Source: Bin87 sp963665395
GTDB lineage: Bacteria; Chloroflexota; Dehalococcoidia; Lucifugimonadales; UBA3495
Direction of reading: 5' to 3'
NCBI GenBank assembly: GCA_963665395.2
Contig: OY762251.1
Location: forward strand, 1,488,001 to 1,552,000
DNA length: 64,000 nucleotides
The notes under the pieces are model-generated. The model saw only the letters and a list, made by a program, of their open reading frames with translations, did no database searches and was not told the origin of the DNA. Shown piece after piece: positions 40,882 to 50,073 of the stretch. Each line of letters begins with the position of its first letter. The first letter of the stretch is position 1. The position numbers and the translations under genes were made by a program.

Positions 40882-42708
40882 CTATCTCGCCGCCTTGGCG
40901 TACTCCAGGTGGCCGAAGACGCCGGTCAGGCTGCCGAAGCTGTACTCGGCCACTTCCTCCGGGTTCACCACCAGCGTGGAGCGAATGTTCACCACGGGGA
41001 TGGTGCGGTAGGTGTCGTAGATGTCGTCGCCCATCCGCCGCGCTTCGAATTCACGCTGCTCCGGGTCGGTTTCTTCCAGCAGCCGGTGATAAACCTCGTC
41101 GTAGAGCGGAGCTTCGATGTAGGCCACCCCGCCGGACGGCAACCCGCTGGTTTCGCTGACCTGGCCGCCGCCGGCGTAGTAGTAGATGCGCGCGTTGGCG
41201 GTGATTGGACGCAACGTCTGGCGCACCGGGAGGATGAAGTGGGCGTCGTGCTGGTCGCGGAAGGCGTCCAGGGCGCGGGCGAACTCCACTTCCACCAGGT
41301 TCACGCTGATGCCGATGTCCTCGAAGGACTGCGCCACCGTCTGCGCCACCTCGATGGTTTCCGGCAGACCCGGCAGGCTGGACTGCCACACCTCCAGGCT
41401 GAAGCGGTTCTGGCCGTTGTCGCCGGGGAAGCCAGCCTCGTCCAGGAGCTGCCTGGCCCGCTCCAGGTCGTAGCCGTACTTTTCGTCAAACTCCTCTTCC
41501 CAGCGCGGGTTCCAGCCTTCCAACGACGGATGGAAGGTGGTGTTGTACATGGGTTCGCCGCGGCCCTTGAATAGCTCGTTGATAATCTGTTCCCGGTTGA
41601 TGGCGCGGTTCATCGCCTCCCGGACCATGTTGCCGGTTTCACCCGGCGCGTTCCACGGCTCGGTGTCCGGGTTCCAGTTCACTTCCGTAACGTAGTACTG
41701 GCCAAAGGGGATGATGGTCAGCCCCACGGTGGGCAGGGGGCTTTCAAATATCTCCATGCCCTCGTCAATGGCCTGCTGGTGCAGCACCTTGGGCACGTCC
41801 ACCATGTTGGCCTCGCCGGTGAGCAGCATGGCCAGCCGCGTCAGGTCCTCGGGCGCGGTGGTGATGCGCAGCCGCTTGAACTCCGGGTTCACCCGCCAGT
41901 GGTCGTAGGGCACGGCTTCGTACTCGGCGAACTCCTTGAGTTCCCGTTGCGCGAACTGGTACGCGCCGGTGGCGGCGGGGCCGTTCTCGAACATGGCGTC
42001 GCCCTCGGCCTCGTAGTGGGCGGAGCTGCGGATGCCGGCGCAGGGAACCACCAGGATGTTAAACCACCAGGAGATGACGTCCACCTGGGGCTGAACCAGG
42101 TTCATCTTGAAGGTGTAATCGTCAATCACTTCCATGTCGCCGTTCGCGATCATCTCAGTCATGGAGTCGGCGCCCATGAACCGCTTCAGCGGCGCCTTGC
42201 AGCCGGCCAGGGGATCGGACATCTGTTGGTCGATGGTCAGGATGACGTCCTTGACGGTGAACTCGCCGTGTCCAAAGTGGAACTGGACGCCTTCCTGCAA
42301 ATAGAAGGTGTACTCGCTGGCGTCGGCGCTGATGTCCCAATCGCGGGCGAGTTGGGGATAGACCTCCGACACGCCGGTCTTGGGGTCGATGGTGCTCAGG
42401 TTTTCCCACATGGGGCGGAACACCAGGTGGCCGCTGCTGGTGGCCAGCCACGGATAGAAGGTGTCCTGAGGCAGCGGAGTCACGGCCAGATGCAAATAGG
42501 TCTCCGCATCCGCCGTGGCCGGCGCGGCGGTGGGTTCCGGCGCGGCAGTGGCGGCGGGGGATGCCCCGGACGCCGCCGGCGGCGAGGTTGCGGCCGGAGC
42601 CGCCGGCGCTTGCGGTTCGGCTGTCGTTCCGCCGCAGGCAACCACAACGGCCAGGGATACTACTAGAAGCGACGACAGGGCGAGGCGCCCAACACCACGA
42701 ATTACCAT
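40882..42708 (-). CDS. Family-5 extracellular solute-binding lipoprotein (oligopeptide/nickel type), paralogue 1
   Basis: 608 residues from the ATG at 42708 (GGAGGT 6 bp upstream). Lipoprotein signal LAVVVACGG with Cys25 to be lipidated, then an Ala/Pro-rich spacer to about residue 65. SBP_bac_5 domain: VYPQLARDWDISADASEYTF, then YLQEGVQFHFGHGEFTVKDV, ...NREQIINELFKGRGEPMYNT, YDLERARQLLDEAGFPGDNG. The terminal VFGHLEYAKAAR is shared by all three paralogues. It presents substrate to the DppB/DppC permeases downstream. The conserved binding-site differences among the copies are spread over the C-terminal domain. Confidence 0.92.
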   Translation of the reverse strand: MVIRGVGRLALSSLLVVSLAVVVACGGTTAEPQAPAAPAATSPPAASGASPAATAAPEPTAAPATADAETYLHLAVTPLPQDTFYPWLATSSGHLVFRPMWENLSTIDPKTGVSEVYPQLARDWDISADASEYTFYLQEGVQFHFGHGEFTVKDVILTIDQQMSDPLAGCKAPLKRFMGADSMTEMIANGDMEVIDDYTFKMNLVQPQVDVISWWFNILVVPCAGIRSSAHYEAEGDAMFENGPAATGAYQFAQRELKEFAEYEAVPYDHWRVNPEFKRLRITTAPEDLTRLAMLLTGEANMVDVPKVLHQQAIDEGMEIFESPLPTVGLTIIPFGQYYVTEVNWNPDTEPWNAPGETGNMVREAMNRAINREQIINELFKGRGEPMYNTTFHPSLEGWNPRWEEEFDEKYGYDLERARQLLDEAGFPGDNGQNRFSLEVWQSSLPGLPETIEVAQTVAQSFEDIGISVNLVEVEFARALDAFRDQHDAHFILPVRQTLRPITANARIYYYAGGGQVSETSGLPSGGVAYIEAPLYDEVYHRLLEETDPEQREFEARRMGDDIYDTYRTIPVVNIRSTLVVNPEEVAEYSFGSLTGVFGHLEYAKAAR

Positions 42709-42848
42709 ACAGATACCTCCGCGTGGATCATCGGATAGCCATGTGCCGCCAAACATTAGCATCGGCAATCTGCGATGTCAATTATCAATTTAACAGATAT
42801 TATGCGGGCGATAAAATGCTTTGGCAGCGCTACCGCCGCCGAGAGATC

Positions 42849-42876
42849 GTAGGGGCGAATAATCATTCGCCCCTAC
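42849..42876. repeat. D palindrome
   Basis: GTAGGGGCGAATAA / TCATTCGCCCCTAC in the gap between binding-protein paralogues 1 and 2. Confidence 0.85.
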
Positions 42877-42901
42877 TGATGCGTGATGGCGACGGTATGC
42901 G

Positions 42902-44734
42902 TCAGCGCGCGGCCTTGGCATACTCCAGGTGGCCGAAGACGCCGGTCAGGCTGCCGAAGCTGTACTCGGCCACTTCCTCCGGGTTCGCCACCAGGGTGGC
43001 CCGAACGTTGACGATGGGGATGGTGCGGTAGGTGTCGTAGATGTCATCGCCCATGGTCTGCACCAGACGATGTCGTTCCTCAGGGTCGGTTTCCTTCAGG
43101 AGCTTGTGATAGGTATCGTCGTACAACTGGTTTTCGATGTACGCGACGCCTCCGGTGGGCAACCCGGCCGCGTTGGTCTTGCCGCCCCCGGCGTAGTAGT
43201 AGATACGGGTGTTGGCGTTGATCTGGCGTAGGGTTTGGCGCACCGGCAGGATGAAATGGGCGTCGTGCTGGTCCCGGAAAGCGTCCAAAGCCCGGGCGAA
43301 CTCGACCTCCACCAGCTTGGCGTCAATGCCTATATCCTGAAAGGATTGGGCGACGGTCTGGGCGACCTCAATGGTCTCCGGCAGGCCGGGCAGACTGGAT
43401 TGCCAGACCTCCAGGGAGAAACGGTTCTCTCCGTTGTCGCCGGGGTAGCCGGCTTCGTCCAGCAACTGCTTCGCCCGTTCCGGGTCGTAGCCATATTTTT
43501 CCTCGAACTCCTCCTCCCAGCGGGGATTCCAGCCTTCCAGGGACTGGTGGAAGGTGGTGTTGTACATCGGCTCGCCCCGGCCTTTGAACAGCTCGTTGAT
43601 GATCTGCTCCCGGTCAATGGCGCGGTTCAGGGCCTCCCGTACCTTGTTGCCCGTTTCGCCGGGCGCAGTCCAGGGTTCGGTGTCGGGGTTCCAGTTCACC
43701 TGGGTGACGTAGTATTGACCGAAGGGCAGGATGGTCAGCCCCACGGACGGCAGGGGACTTTCGAAAACTTCCATGCCTTCGTCAATGGCCTGTTCGTGCA
43801 GCACCTTGGGAACGTCCACCATGTTGGCCTCGCCGGTCAGCAGCATGGCCAGGCGGGTCAGGTCTTCGGGCGAGGTGGTGATTTTCAGGTTCTTGAATTC
43901 CGGGTTGACCCGCCAATGATCGTAAGGCACGGCCTCGAATTCCGCGGTTTCCTTCAGGGTGCGGGAAAGGAACTGGTACGCGCCGGTCCCGGCCGGCCCA
44001 GTTTCGAACATGGCGTTGCCTTCGGCGGCGTGCTGCGCCGAGCTGCGGACGGCGGCGCAGGGTATGACCAGGATATTGAACCACCAGGAGGCCACGTCAA
44101 CCTGCGGCTCCGCCAGGCGCATGGTGAAGGTGTAATCGTCAATCACATCCATGTCGCCGTTGGCGATCATCTCGGTCATGGAGTCGGCGCCCATGAAGCG
44201 GGTGATGGCCGCCTTGCAGCCGGCCAGCGGGTCCGAAGTCTGCTGGTCAATGGTCAGGATAACGTCCTGCACGGTGAATTCGCCCCAGCCGAAATGGAAG
44301 GGTATGCCCTCTTGCAAGTAGAAGGTGTACTCCTTGGCGTCCGCGCTGATTTCCCAATCGCGGGCCAGCTGAGGATATATCTCGGTAACGCCGGTTTTGG
44401 GATCGATGGTGGTCAGGTTCTCCCACATGGGACGCATGGGCAACTGGCCCCCGCTGGTGGCCAGCCAGGGCAGGTAGGTGTCCTGCGGGAACGGCGTAAC
44501 CGCCAGGTGCAGGACGGTTTCAGACTCGGCAGCGCTGGGCTCCGGCGTGGCAGCCGGCGTGGCGGTGGCCGATGCGGGCGCGCTGACCGGGGCCGCTGTC
44601 GGAGCGGCGGCGGGCGCAGCGGTATCGCTTGCCGGCGCCTCGGAGCCGCCGCAGGCCACGATGGCCGCCAACGCCAGCAGCAATGCCAAAGCCACGCTGA
44701 ACTTCTGCCAATTGGTTTTGTGCGGATATTTCAT
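42902..44734 (-). CDS. Family-5 extracellular solute-binding lipoprotein, paralogue 2
   Basis: 610 residues from the ATG at 44734. Lipobox ALAAIVACGGS (Cys28), Ala/Pro spacer, then an SBP_bac_5 domain closely matching paralogues 1 and 3 along its whole length, with the same GEANMVDVPKVLHEQAIDEG and ELFKGRGEPMYNTTFHQSLE segments. Distinct positions include KTNAAGLPTGG where copy 1 has QVSETSGLPSGG. The three copies look like an old tandem triplication that kept reading frames, so selection for each is likely. Confidence 0.92.
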   Translation of the reverse strand: MKYPHKTNWQKFSVALALLLALAAIVACGGSEAPASDTAAPAAAPTAAPVSAPASATATPAATPEPSAAESETVLHLAVTPFPQDTYLPWLATSGGQLPMRPMWENLTTIDPKTGVTEIYPQLARDWEISADAKEYTFYLQEGIPFHFGWGEFTVQDVILTIDQQTSDPLAGCKAAITRFMGADSMTEMIANGDMDVIDDYTFTMRLAEPQVDVASWWFNILVIPCAAVRSSAQHAAEGNAMFETGPAGTGAYQFLSRTLKETAEFEAVPYDHWRVNPEFKNLKITTSPEDLTRLAMLLTGEANMVDVPKVLHEQAIDEGMEVFESPLPSVGLTILPFGQYYVTQVNWNPDTEPWTAPGETGNKVREALNRAIDREQIINELFKGRGEPMYNTTFHQSLEGWNPRWEEEFEEKYGYDPERAKQLLDEAGYPGDNGENRFSLEVWQSSLPGLPETIEVAQTVAQSFQDIGIDAKLVEVEFARALDAFRDQHDAHFILPVRQTLRQINANTRIYYYAGGGKTNAAGLPTGGVAYIENQLYDDTYHKLLKETDPEERHRLVQTMGDDIYDTYRTIPIVNVRATLVANPEEVAEYSFGSLTGVFGHLEYAKAAR

Positions 44735-44816
44735 ACTCCTGCCTCCAGATACGACAGTAAATCGGCGATTTGGTATCACATCGGCAACCCTGTCGTCAAA
44801 CATTCAGGGGCAGGTA

Positions 44817-44949
44817 GATAGCGTTCCGTTTTAGGTGGTTTGGTTTTTGTCATTGCGAGCGCAGCGTGGCAATCCCGTTGGCGTAGCAGCAGTTTTAGTC
44901 GCTCGGATACCCCGCTGGGAAACTGAACCACCTAAATTGCAACGCTACC
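44817..44949. mobile_element. B element (133 bp), first of three insertions in one site
   Basis: Left end GATAGCGTTCCGTTTTAGG, right end complement GGTAGCGTTGCAATTTAGG. Target copies GGGGCAGGTA at 44807-44816 and 44950-44959. Sequence almost identical to the B copy at 1125-1257. Confidence 0.88.
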
Positions 44950-44961
44950 GGGGCAGGTACC

Positions 44962-45185
44962 AGGGCTATCGCATATGGACGGTTTAACGCCCGTCATTCC
45001 GGCCCCCTCTACCGTCATTCCGGCCCCCTCTACCGTCATTCCGGCCCCCTCTACCGTCATTCCGGCGAAAGCCGGAATCCAGTGTGCGAATTCGTTAGCC
45101 AAGTTTCAGATTCGTTCACTGTTTGACCGATGGACTCCGGCTTTCGCCGGAGCGACGAGGTTGGAATTTCATATGCGATAGCCCT
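44962..45185. mobile_element. H element with AGGGCTATCGCATATG ends, second insertion
   Basis: Perfect 16-bp ends AGGGCTATCGCATATG and CATATGCGATAGCCCT. Target copies GGGGCAGGTACC at 44950-44961 and 45186-45197. It contains three 21-bp tandem units (CGTCATTCCGGCCCCCTCTA plus C, from 44992) and a REP-like palindrome with the same core as the F element at 9033. Confidence 0.85.
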
Positions 45186-45197
45186 GGGGCAGGTACC

Positions 45198-45328
45198 AGG
45201 GCTTGTGCAAAGTCACCGCGTAGCCCTTTTCCCGCTCATCCTGAGCTTGTCGAAGGATGCCCCTCGCAATCAACGGATGGTTCGACAGGCTCACCAAGAG
45301 CGGATGAAAAGGACTTTGCACAAGCCCA
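45198..45328. mobile_element. H-type element with GGGCTTGTGCAAAGTC ends, third insertion
   Basis: Left AGGGCTTGTGCAAAGTC and right GACTTTGCACAAGCCCA. Target copies GGGGCAGGTAC at 45186-45196 and 45329-45339. The inside contains a CTGAGCTTGTCGAAGGATG-type repeat with TTCGACAGGCTCA. The original site was a hairpin, GGGGCAGGT...ACCTGCCCC, whose right arm survives at 45344-45353. Confidence 0.8.
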
Positions 45329-45382
45329 GGGGCAGGTACGAAACCTGCCCCTGAGTACGGCTCGTGCGATAAATCCGGGCGC

Positions 45383-47212
45383 CTACCTCGCCGCTTTGGC
45401 GTACTCCAGGTGCCCGAAGACGCCCGTGAGACTGCCGAACTTGTATTCGGACACTTCCTCCGGGTTGGCCACCAGAGTGGAGCGGATGTTGACGACGGGG
45501 ATGGTGCGGTAGGTGTCGTAAATGTCGTCGCCCATTTTCATGATAAGTTCGTGGCGTACCTGGGGGTCGGTTTCCACCAGCAAGCGCTCGTAGGTATCGT
45601 CGTACAGCTGGCCTTCCATGTACAGGACGCCTCCGGTGGGCCGACCCAGCTCAGAATCAATGGGCCCGGTGTAGTAGTAGATCCGCGTGTTGGCGTTGAT
45701 CTGCCGGATGGTCTGGCGCGCGGGCAGGATGAAGTGGGCGTCGTGCTGGTCGCGGAAGGCGTCCAGAGCCCGGGCGAACTCCACCTCCACCAGCTTGGCG
45801 TCGATGCCAATGTCCTGGAAGGACTGGGCCACGGTCTGGGCCACCTCGATGGTCTCCGGCAAGCCGGGCAGGCTGGTCTGGTACACCTCCAGTGAGAAGC
45901 GGTTCTGACCGTTGTCCCCGGGGTAGCCGGCCTCATCCAGCAACTCCTTGGCCCGTTCCAGGTCGTAGCCGTACCTTTCCTCAAACTCCTCCTCCCACCG
46001 GGGGTTCCAGCCCTCCAGGGACTGGTGGAAGATGGTGTTGTACATGGGCTCGCCACGGCCCTTGAACAACTCATTGATAATCTGCTCGCGGTTGATGGCA
46101 CGGTTCATGGCCTCCCGCACCAGGTTGCCCGTTTCGCCGGGAGCGTTCCAAGGTTCAGTGTCCGGGTTCCAGTTGACCTGGCTGACGTAGTATTGACCCA
46201 GCGGGAAGAGAGAAAGGCCAACGGAGGGAAGCGGGCTTTCGAAGACCTCCATGCCCTCGTCGATAGCCTGCTGGTGCAGCACTTTGGGCACGTCCACCAT
46301 GTTGGCCTCGCCGGTGAGCAGCATGGCCAGCCGGGTCAGGTCTTCCGGTGTGGTGCTGATCCGCAGACGCTTGAACTCCGGGTTCACCCGCCAGTGGTCA
46401 TAGGGTACCGCCTCGTACTCGGTGTACTCCTTCAGCTCGCGGTTGACGAACTGGAAGGCGCCGGTGCCGGCCGGGCCGCTCTCGAACATGGCGTCGCCCT
46501 CGGCCTCGTACTGCGCCGCGCTGCGCACGGCGGCGCAGGGGATTACCAGGATGTTGAACCACCAGTCGGCCACGTCCACCTGGGGCTGGGCCAGGTCCAT
46601 CTTGAAGGTGTAGTCGTCAATGACCTCCATCTTGCCGGCATCCACCATCTCGGTCATGGAGTCGAAGCCCATGAACCGCGAGAGGGGGCCCTTGCAGCCG
46701 GCCAGCGGGTCGGACATCTGCTGGTCGATGGTGAGGATAACGTCCTTGACGGTGAACTCGCCCCAGCCGTGGTGCATCTCCACGCCTTCCTGCAAGTAGA
46801 AGGTGTACTGGCTGGCGTCGGGACTCATCTCCCAATCCCGCGCCAGCTGGGGCAGAATAGTGGAAACGCCGGTTTCGGGGGAGATGGTGGTGATGTTTTC
46901 CCACATGGGCCGGAAGACCAACTGGCCGCTGCTGGTGGCCAACCAGGGGAAGAAAGTGTCCTGCGGCAGCGGCGTCACGGCCAAATGGAGATAAGTGCCC
47001 TCGTCGGCCATGGCCGGCATGGCGGTGGGTTCCGGCGCGGCCGTGGCGGCGGGAGCGGCCGCGGCCGGAGCCTGGGTGGCCGCCGGGGCCGGTGCGGCGG
47101 GCGCGGCCTCGGGCTCAGCAGGACTGCCGCAGGCTAGGATTGCGGACAAGGTCAACAACAGCGCGAGGGCGACAACGATACGTGGCAAACGGGTCAAGCG
47201 AGCAACTGCCAT
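45383..47212 (-). CDS. Family-5 extracellular solute-binding lipoprotein, paralogue 3
   Basis: 609 residues from the ATG at 47212, which has AGGAG about 10 bp upstream; the ATG at 47221 abuts that site and the longer open frame runs into an A element. Lipobox TLSAILACGS (Cys28). Full SBP_bac_5 domain very similar to paralogues 1 and 2 (GEANMVDVPKVLHQQAIDEG, ELFKGRGEPMYNTIFHQSLE). One distinctive loop reads YTGPIDSELGRPTGGVLYM. First gene of the cluster in the direction of transcription. Confidence 0.92.
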   Translation of the reverse strand: MAVARLTRLPRIVVALALLLTLSAILACGSPAEPEAAPAAPAPAATQAPAAAAPAATAAPEPTAMPAMADEGTYLHLAVTPLPQDTFFPWLATSSGQLVFRPMWENITTISPETGVSTILPQLARDWEMSPDASQYTFYLQEGVEMHHGWGEFTVKDVILTIDQQMSDPLAGCKGPLSRFMGFDSMTEMVDAGKMEVIDDYTFKMDLAQPQVDVADWWFNILVIPCAAVRSAAQYEAEGDAMFESGPAGTGAFQFVNRELKEYTEYEAVPYDHWRVNPEFKRLRISTTPEDLTRLAMLLTGEANMVDVPKVLHQQAIDEGMEVFESPLPSVGLSLFPLGQYYVSQVNWNPDTEPWNAPGETGNLVREAMNRAINREQIINELFKGRGEPMYNTIFHQSLEGWNPRWEEEFEERYGYDLERAKELLDEAGYPGDNGQNRFSLEVYQTSLPGLPETIEVAQTVAQSFQDIGIDAKLVEVEFARALDAFRDQHDAHFILPARQTIRQINANTRIYYYTGPIDSELGRPTGGVLYMEGQLYDDTYERLLVETDPQVRHELIMKMGDDIYDTYRTIPVVNIRSTLVANPEEVSEYKFGSLTGVFGHLEYAKAAR

Positions 47213-47275
47213 TTGGGTCATCTCCTGCCGGTTGGGTTGGATTGTGATTGCGCCAGGAAGCGCTGCGAAAGAGCC

Positions 47276-47421
47276 CTCACGCGTACCCACTTTCCCCAAA
47301 CTGTCATTGCGAGCGCAGCGCGGCAATCTCGTCGCGGTAACGGACGTCGCTCCCGGAACGAGATCGCCATCCGCCTGTGGCGGACTGCGCTCCTCGCGAT
47401 GACAAAGTGGGTACGCGTGAG
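47276..47421. mobile_element. A element, short form (146 bp), with 10-bp target duplication
   Basis: CTCACGCGTACCCACTTT to AAAGTGGGTACGCGTGAG with one C-like hairpin and nothing else. Flanks CGAAAGAGCC at 47266-47275 and 47422-47431. It lies just upstream of the binding-protein gene, on whose expression it could bear. The stretch 47213-48734 has no gene. Confidence 0.9.
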
Positions 47422-47560
47422 CGAAAGAGCCCCCTTGAAATTCCCGGCAGAAAGTACCATTGGCGAATTGCAATGTCAATTATCAATTTTAATGATGTTG
47501 TACGCTTCCCAAAATCCGCCTGCCGCGCCGCGCCACCTTTGGCCCGGCAATAGTCCCTTC

Positions 47561-47588
47561 GTAGGGGCGAATAATTATTCGCCCCTAC
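47561..47588. repeat. D palindrome
   Basis: Perfect 28-bp palindrome (GTAGGGGCGAATAA / TTATTCGCCCCTAC) within the second repeat desert. Confidence 0.88.
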
Positions 47589-47747
47589 CCGCGCGGGCAA
47601 ACGGAACGCTGCCGCCGGATTTGGCGGGATTGACCGGATTGAGGCAATCTCTGCTGTAGCGCGGCCCCAATCCTGATAATCCTTCAAATCCTGACCATCC
47701 TGCTTCTGACGATCCCCAAAAGCCGGCGCCCATACCATGACACCCGC

Positions 47748-47930
47748 CTCACGCGTACCCACTTTCCCCAAACTGTCATTGCGAGCGCAGCGCGGCAATT
47801 TTCCCCAAACTGTCATTGCGAGCGCAGCGCGGCAATCTCGTCGCGGTAACGGACGTCGCTCCCGGAACGAGATCGCCATCCGCCTGTGGCGGACTACGCT
47901 CCTCGCGATGACAAAGTAGGTACGCGTGAG
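47748..47930. mobile_element. A element (183 bp, two 37-bp units) at the duplicated TGACACCCGC site
   Basis: CTCACGCGTACCC start, GTACGCGTGAG end. Target copies TGACACCCGC at 47738-47747 and, after removal of the B element that followed, 47931-47936 plus 48080-48083. The same insertion is present in copy 1 of the segmental duplication at 9462. Confidence 0.85.
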
Positions 47931-47936
47931 TGACAC

Positions 47937-48070
47937 GGTAGCGTTCCGTTTTAGGTGGTTTCGTTTTTGTCATTGCGAGCGCAGCGTGGCAATCTCGTTG
48001 GCGTAGCAGCAGTTTTTAGTCGCTTGGATACCCTGCTGGGAAACTGAACCACCTAAATTGCAACGCTATC
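47937..48070. mobile_element. B element (134 bp) inserted at the edge of an A element
   Basis: GGTAGCGTTCCGTTTTAGG to the complement of GATAGCGTTGCAATTTAGG. Target copies GAGTGACAC at 47928-47936 and 48071-48079 include the last three bases of the A element, so B came after A. Confidence 0.88.
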
Positions 48071-48545
48071 GAGTGACACCCGCCCCTTGCGCAACCGTAC
48101 ATCCGTTCCCTACACTATATCTATCAGTCGGGCGGCAAGCTCAAGGCCACGGCCCAACACCCGACGCCAGGCGCCAACCAACATCTGAATATCGGGTTCA
48201 CAGGGTTCGGGTAATCACGGTCAACCGCTGCCACCGTACATGGTCGCAGATGCGCCTGTGGCGGACAGCACGTCGGATCCCATTGCACCGCTGGCTATCG
48301 CAAAGGCCGGTAATATCCCCGGTACCGCATAGACCAGTACGGCGGGTCTCACCACCGCTGCGCGAGGGTCGCCCCTTTTATTTTCGTCATTCCCGCGAAC
48401 GCGGGAATCCAGGCGGGGAGTAGGGCGGTCAGCACGCGCAAACCTAGGAGTTCAATTCGCAAAAACGCTCTCTGGCCGTAGCGCCGACAACCCGAACCCC
48501 GAACCCGAAATCAGCAAACCAAAACCAGCCAACCGACCGACCCGG
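48071..48545. repeat. Dispersed segmental duplication, copy 2
   Basis: Counterpart of 9802-10430, with about 95 % visible identity in the shared parts. Here the middle has a CGTCATTCCCGCGAACGCG palindrome instead of the 22-bp array, and an extra AGGCGCCAACC in the middle. Ends in a C- and A-rich tract before the MaoC genes. Confidence 0.85.
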
Positions 48546-48734
48546 CAAAGGAGCAAAACCGGAACAACTACGCAACGCGAAGCGAAGTGGCAATCCCGCT
48601 GACTTGGCGACGACGCCAGCGGCAGCGAGATTGCCACGCTGCCATCGCCATGACGGCTCCCCCAATTGACGAACCCGGCCCCCTGCGCTACGCTTGCGCT
48701 GCCCAATCACTCCAACCACCTGGAGCATCTCCCT

Positions 48735-49289
48735 ATGACTCAACAAGCCCCTCCCACTGCCCTGACCCCGGAAGTCCAGGCCATGGTGGGCGTCAGCGGC
48801 GATGTGGTCGAATCTTGGGGCGTGGTGGACGGCGAGTATATGCGCCGCTTTACGCAGGCGCTGATGGACCCCGACCCCCGCTACTGGGATGACGAGTTCG
48901 CTAAGTCCACCCGCTACGGCGAGCTGATCGCCCCGCCGATCATGGTCAGCTACCTGGCCAGCCGCATCCGGCCCGACCAGGACGACCCCATCACCGCCGC
49001 CTTCGAGGAAAACCCCGAATCCGACGGCATCGGATCAGTGGAACGGCCCGGCGAACTGCCCCCGGTTCCCACCAATTTGGTGCGCGTCCTCAACGCCGGC
49101 AACGAGCTGGAGGTGTACGCCTACCCCAGCATCGGCGACACCATCTTTTTCCAGAACCGCTACTCCGACATCCGGGAGCGCCTGGGCCGCGACGGCACGC
49201 CCTTCCTCATCATCACCCGCGAAACCCGCTACTGGAACCAGGACGACGTGACCCTCTGCATCACCCGCGCGTCCACCATCCGCCGCTAA
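48735..49289 (+). CDS. MaoC-like (FAS1-like) dehydratase, N-terminal hot-dog type
   Basis: 184 residues. The hot-dog fold opening VVDGEYMRRFTQALMDPDPR and YWDDEFAKSTRYGELIAPPI match the N-terminal dehydratase domain of MaoC-like hydratases; the mid region holds GNELEVYAYPSIGDTIFFQN. This partner normally lacks or has only part of the catalytic Asp/His pair and dimerises with a catalytic subunit. The next gene is such a partner. GGAG lies 9 bp upstream of the ATG. Confidence 0.85.
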   Translation: MTQQAPPTALTPEVQAMVGVSGDVVESWGVVDGEYMRRFTQALMDPDPRYWDDEFAKSTRYGELIAPPIMVSYLASRIRPDQDDPITAAFEENPESDGIGSVERPGELPPVPTNLVRVLNAGNELEVYAYPSIGDTIFFQNRYSDIRERLGRDGTPFLIITRETRYWNQDDVTLCITRASTIRR

Positions 49290-49315
49290 AGCCGGCAGCT
49301 GACGCGAACCCACCT

Positions 49316-49408
49316 TGTCATTGCGAGGAGCGCAGCGACGCGGCAATCCCGCTGCCATAGCGACCGCATTTGCCACAACGAGATTGCCACGCTTTGCTCG
49401 CAATGACA
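49316..49408. repeat. C repeat
   Basis: TGTCATTGCGAGGAGCGCAGC and GCTCGCAATGACA arms between the two MaoC-like genes of one operon. It keeps both genes in the same transcript unless it terminates it. Confidence 0.8.
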
Positions 49409-49432
49409 GTTGCGCAACACTGGAGATAGGCC

Positions 49433-49993
49433 ATGACTACCCTGCTGGACGACCTCCTCAACATGGAAGCCGAGGAAATCTGGCGGCGCAACGAGCGCCC
49501 CGACGCCGACGGCCTCCGCGACAAGGAGCAGATTTACTACGAGGATGTGAACGAGGGCGACGAACTGCCCAAGTACATCTACAAGCCCACGCCGACCCAC
49601 CTGTTCCGGTGGAGCGCGGCCATCGAGAACTTTCACCGGATCCACTATGATCTGGACTTTGGCCTGAACCACGACCGCAACCCCAGCATCCTGGTGCATG
49701 GCTCGTGGAAGCAGAGCGTGGTGCCCCAGTACCTGAAGGATTGGACGCTGCCCAACGGTTGGCCCTGGAAAGCGCGGTTTGAGCACCGGGCCATGCTGGT
49801 TCCCGGCGACGTGCTGATCATGTGGGGCCGGGTGACCAGCAAGTACGAGAAGGACCGGATTGGCTTCATCGAGCTGGAAATCGGGATGAAGACCCAGGAC
49901 GGCATCGAAAGTATGCCGGGGACGGCGACGGTGGCGCTGCCCCTGCGCGACGGCCCGCCGATACCCTATCCTTTCGTGCCGCCCGCCGACTGA
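49433..49993 (+). CDS. MaoC-like dehydratase, catalytic partner
   Basis: 186 residues. The hydratase-2 motif is present: RWSAAIENFHRIHYDLDFGL with the catalytic Asp/His segment (D-x4-5-H type) and NPSILVHGSWKQ. The product of the preceding gene is probably its heterodimer partner, giving an (R)-specific enoyl-CoA or mesaconyl-type hydratase. GGAGATAGGCC precedes the ATG. Substrate unknown. Confidence 0.85.
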   Translation: MTTLLDDLLNMEAEEIWRRNERPDADGLRDKEQIYYEDVNEGDELPKYIYKPTPTHLFRWSAAIENFHRIHYDLDFGLNHDRNPSILVHGSWKQSVVPQYLKDWTLPNGWPWKARFEHRAMLVPGDVLIMWGRVTSKYEKDRIGFIELEIGMKTQDGIESMPGTATVALPLRDGPPIPYPFVPPAD

Positions 49994-50004
49994 ATCCTGA
50001 ACCC

Positions 50005-50031
50005 GTAGGGGCGAATAATTATTCGCCCCTG
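50005..50031. repeat. D palindrome (one end changed)
   Basis: GTAGGGGCGAATAA / TTATTCGCCCCTG right after the MaoC operon. Confidence 0.8.
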
Positions 50032-50073
50032 CCCCTGTATCGACGTAAAACGCCTGATCTGGAGTTTGACACG

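Noticed and set aside
47213..47479. N-terminal extension of binding-protein paralogue 3 to 47479
   Set aside because: It reads through an A element; the lipoprotein signal begins at the ATG at 47212.
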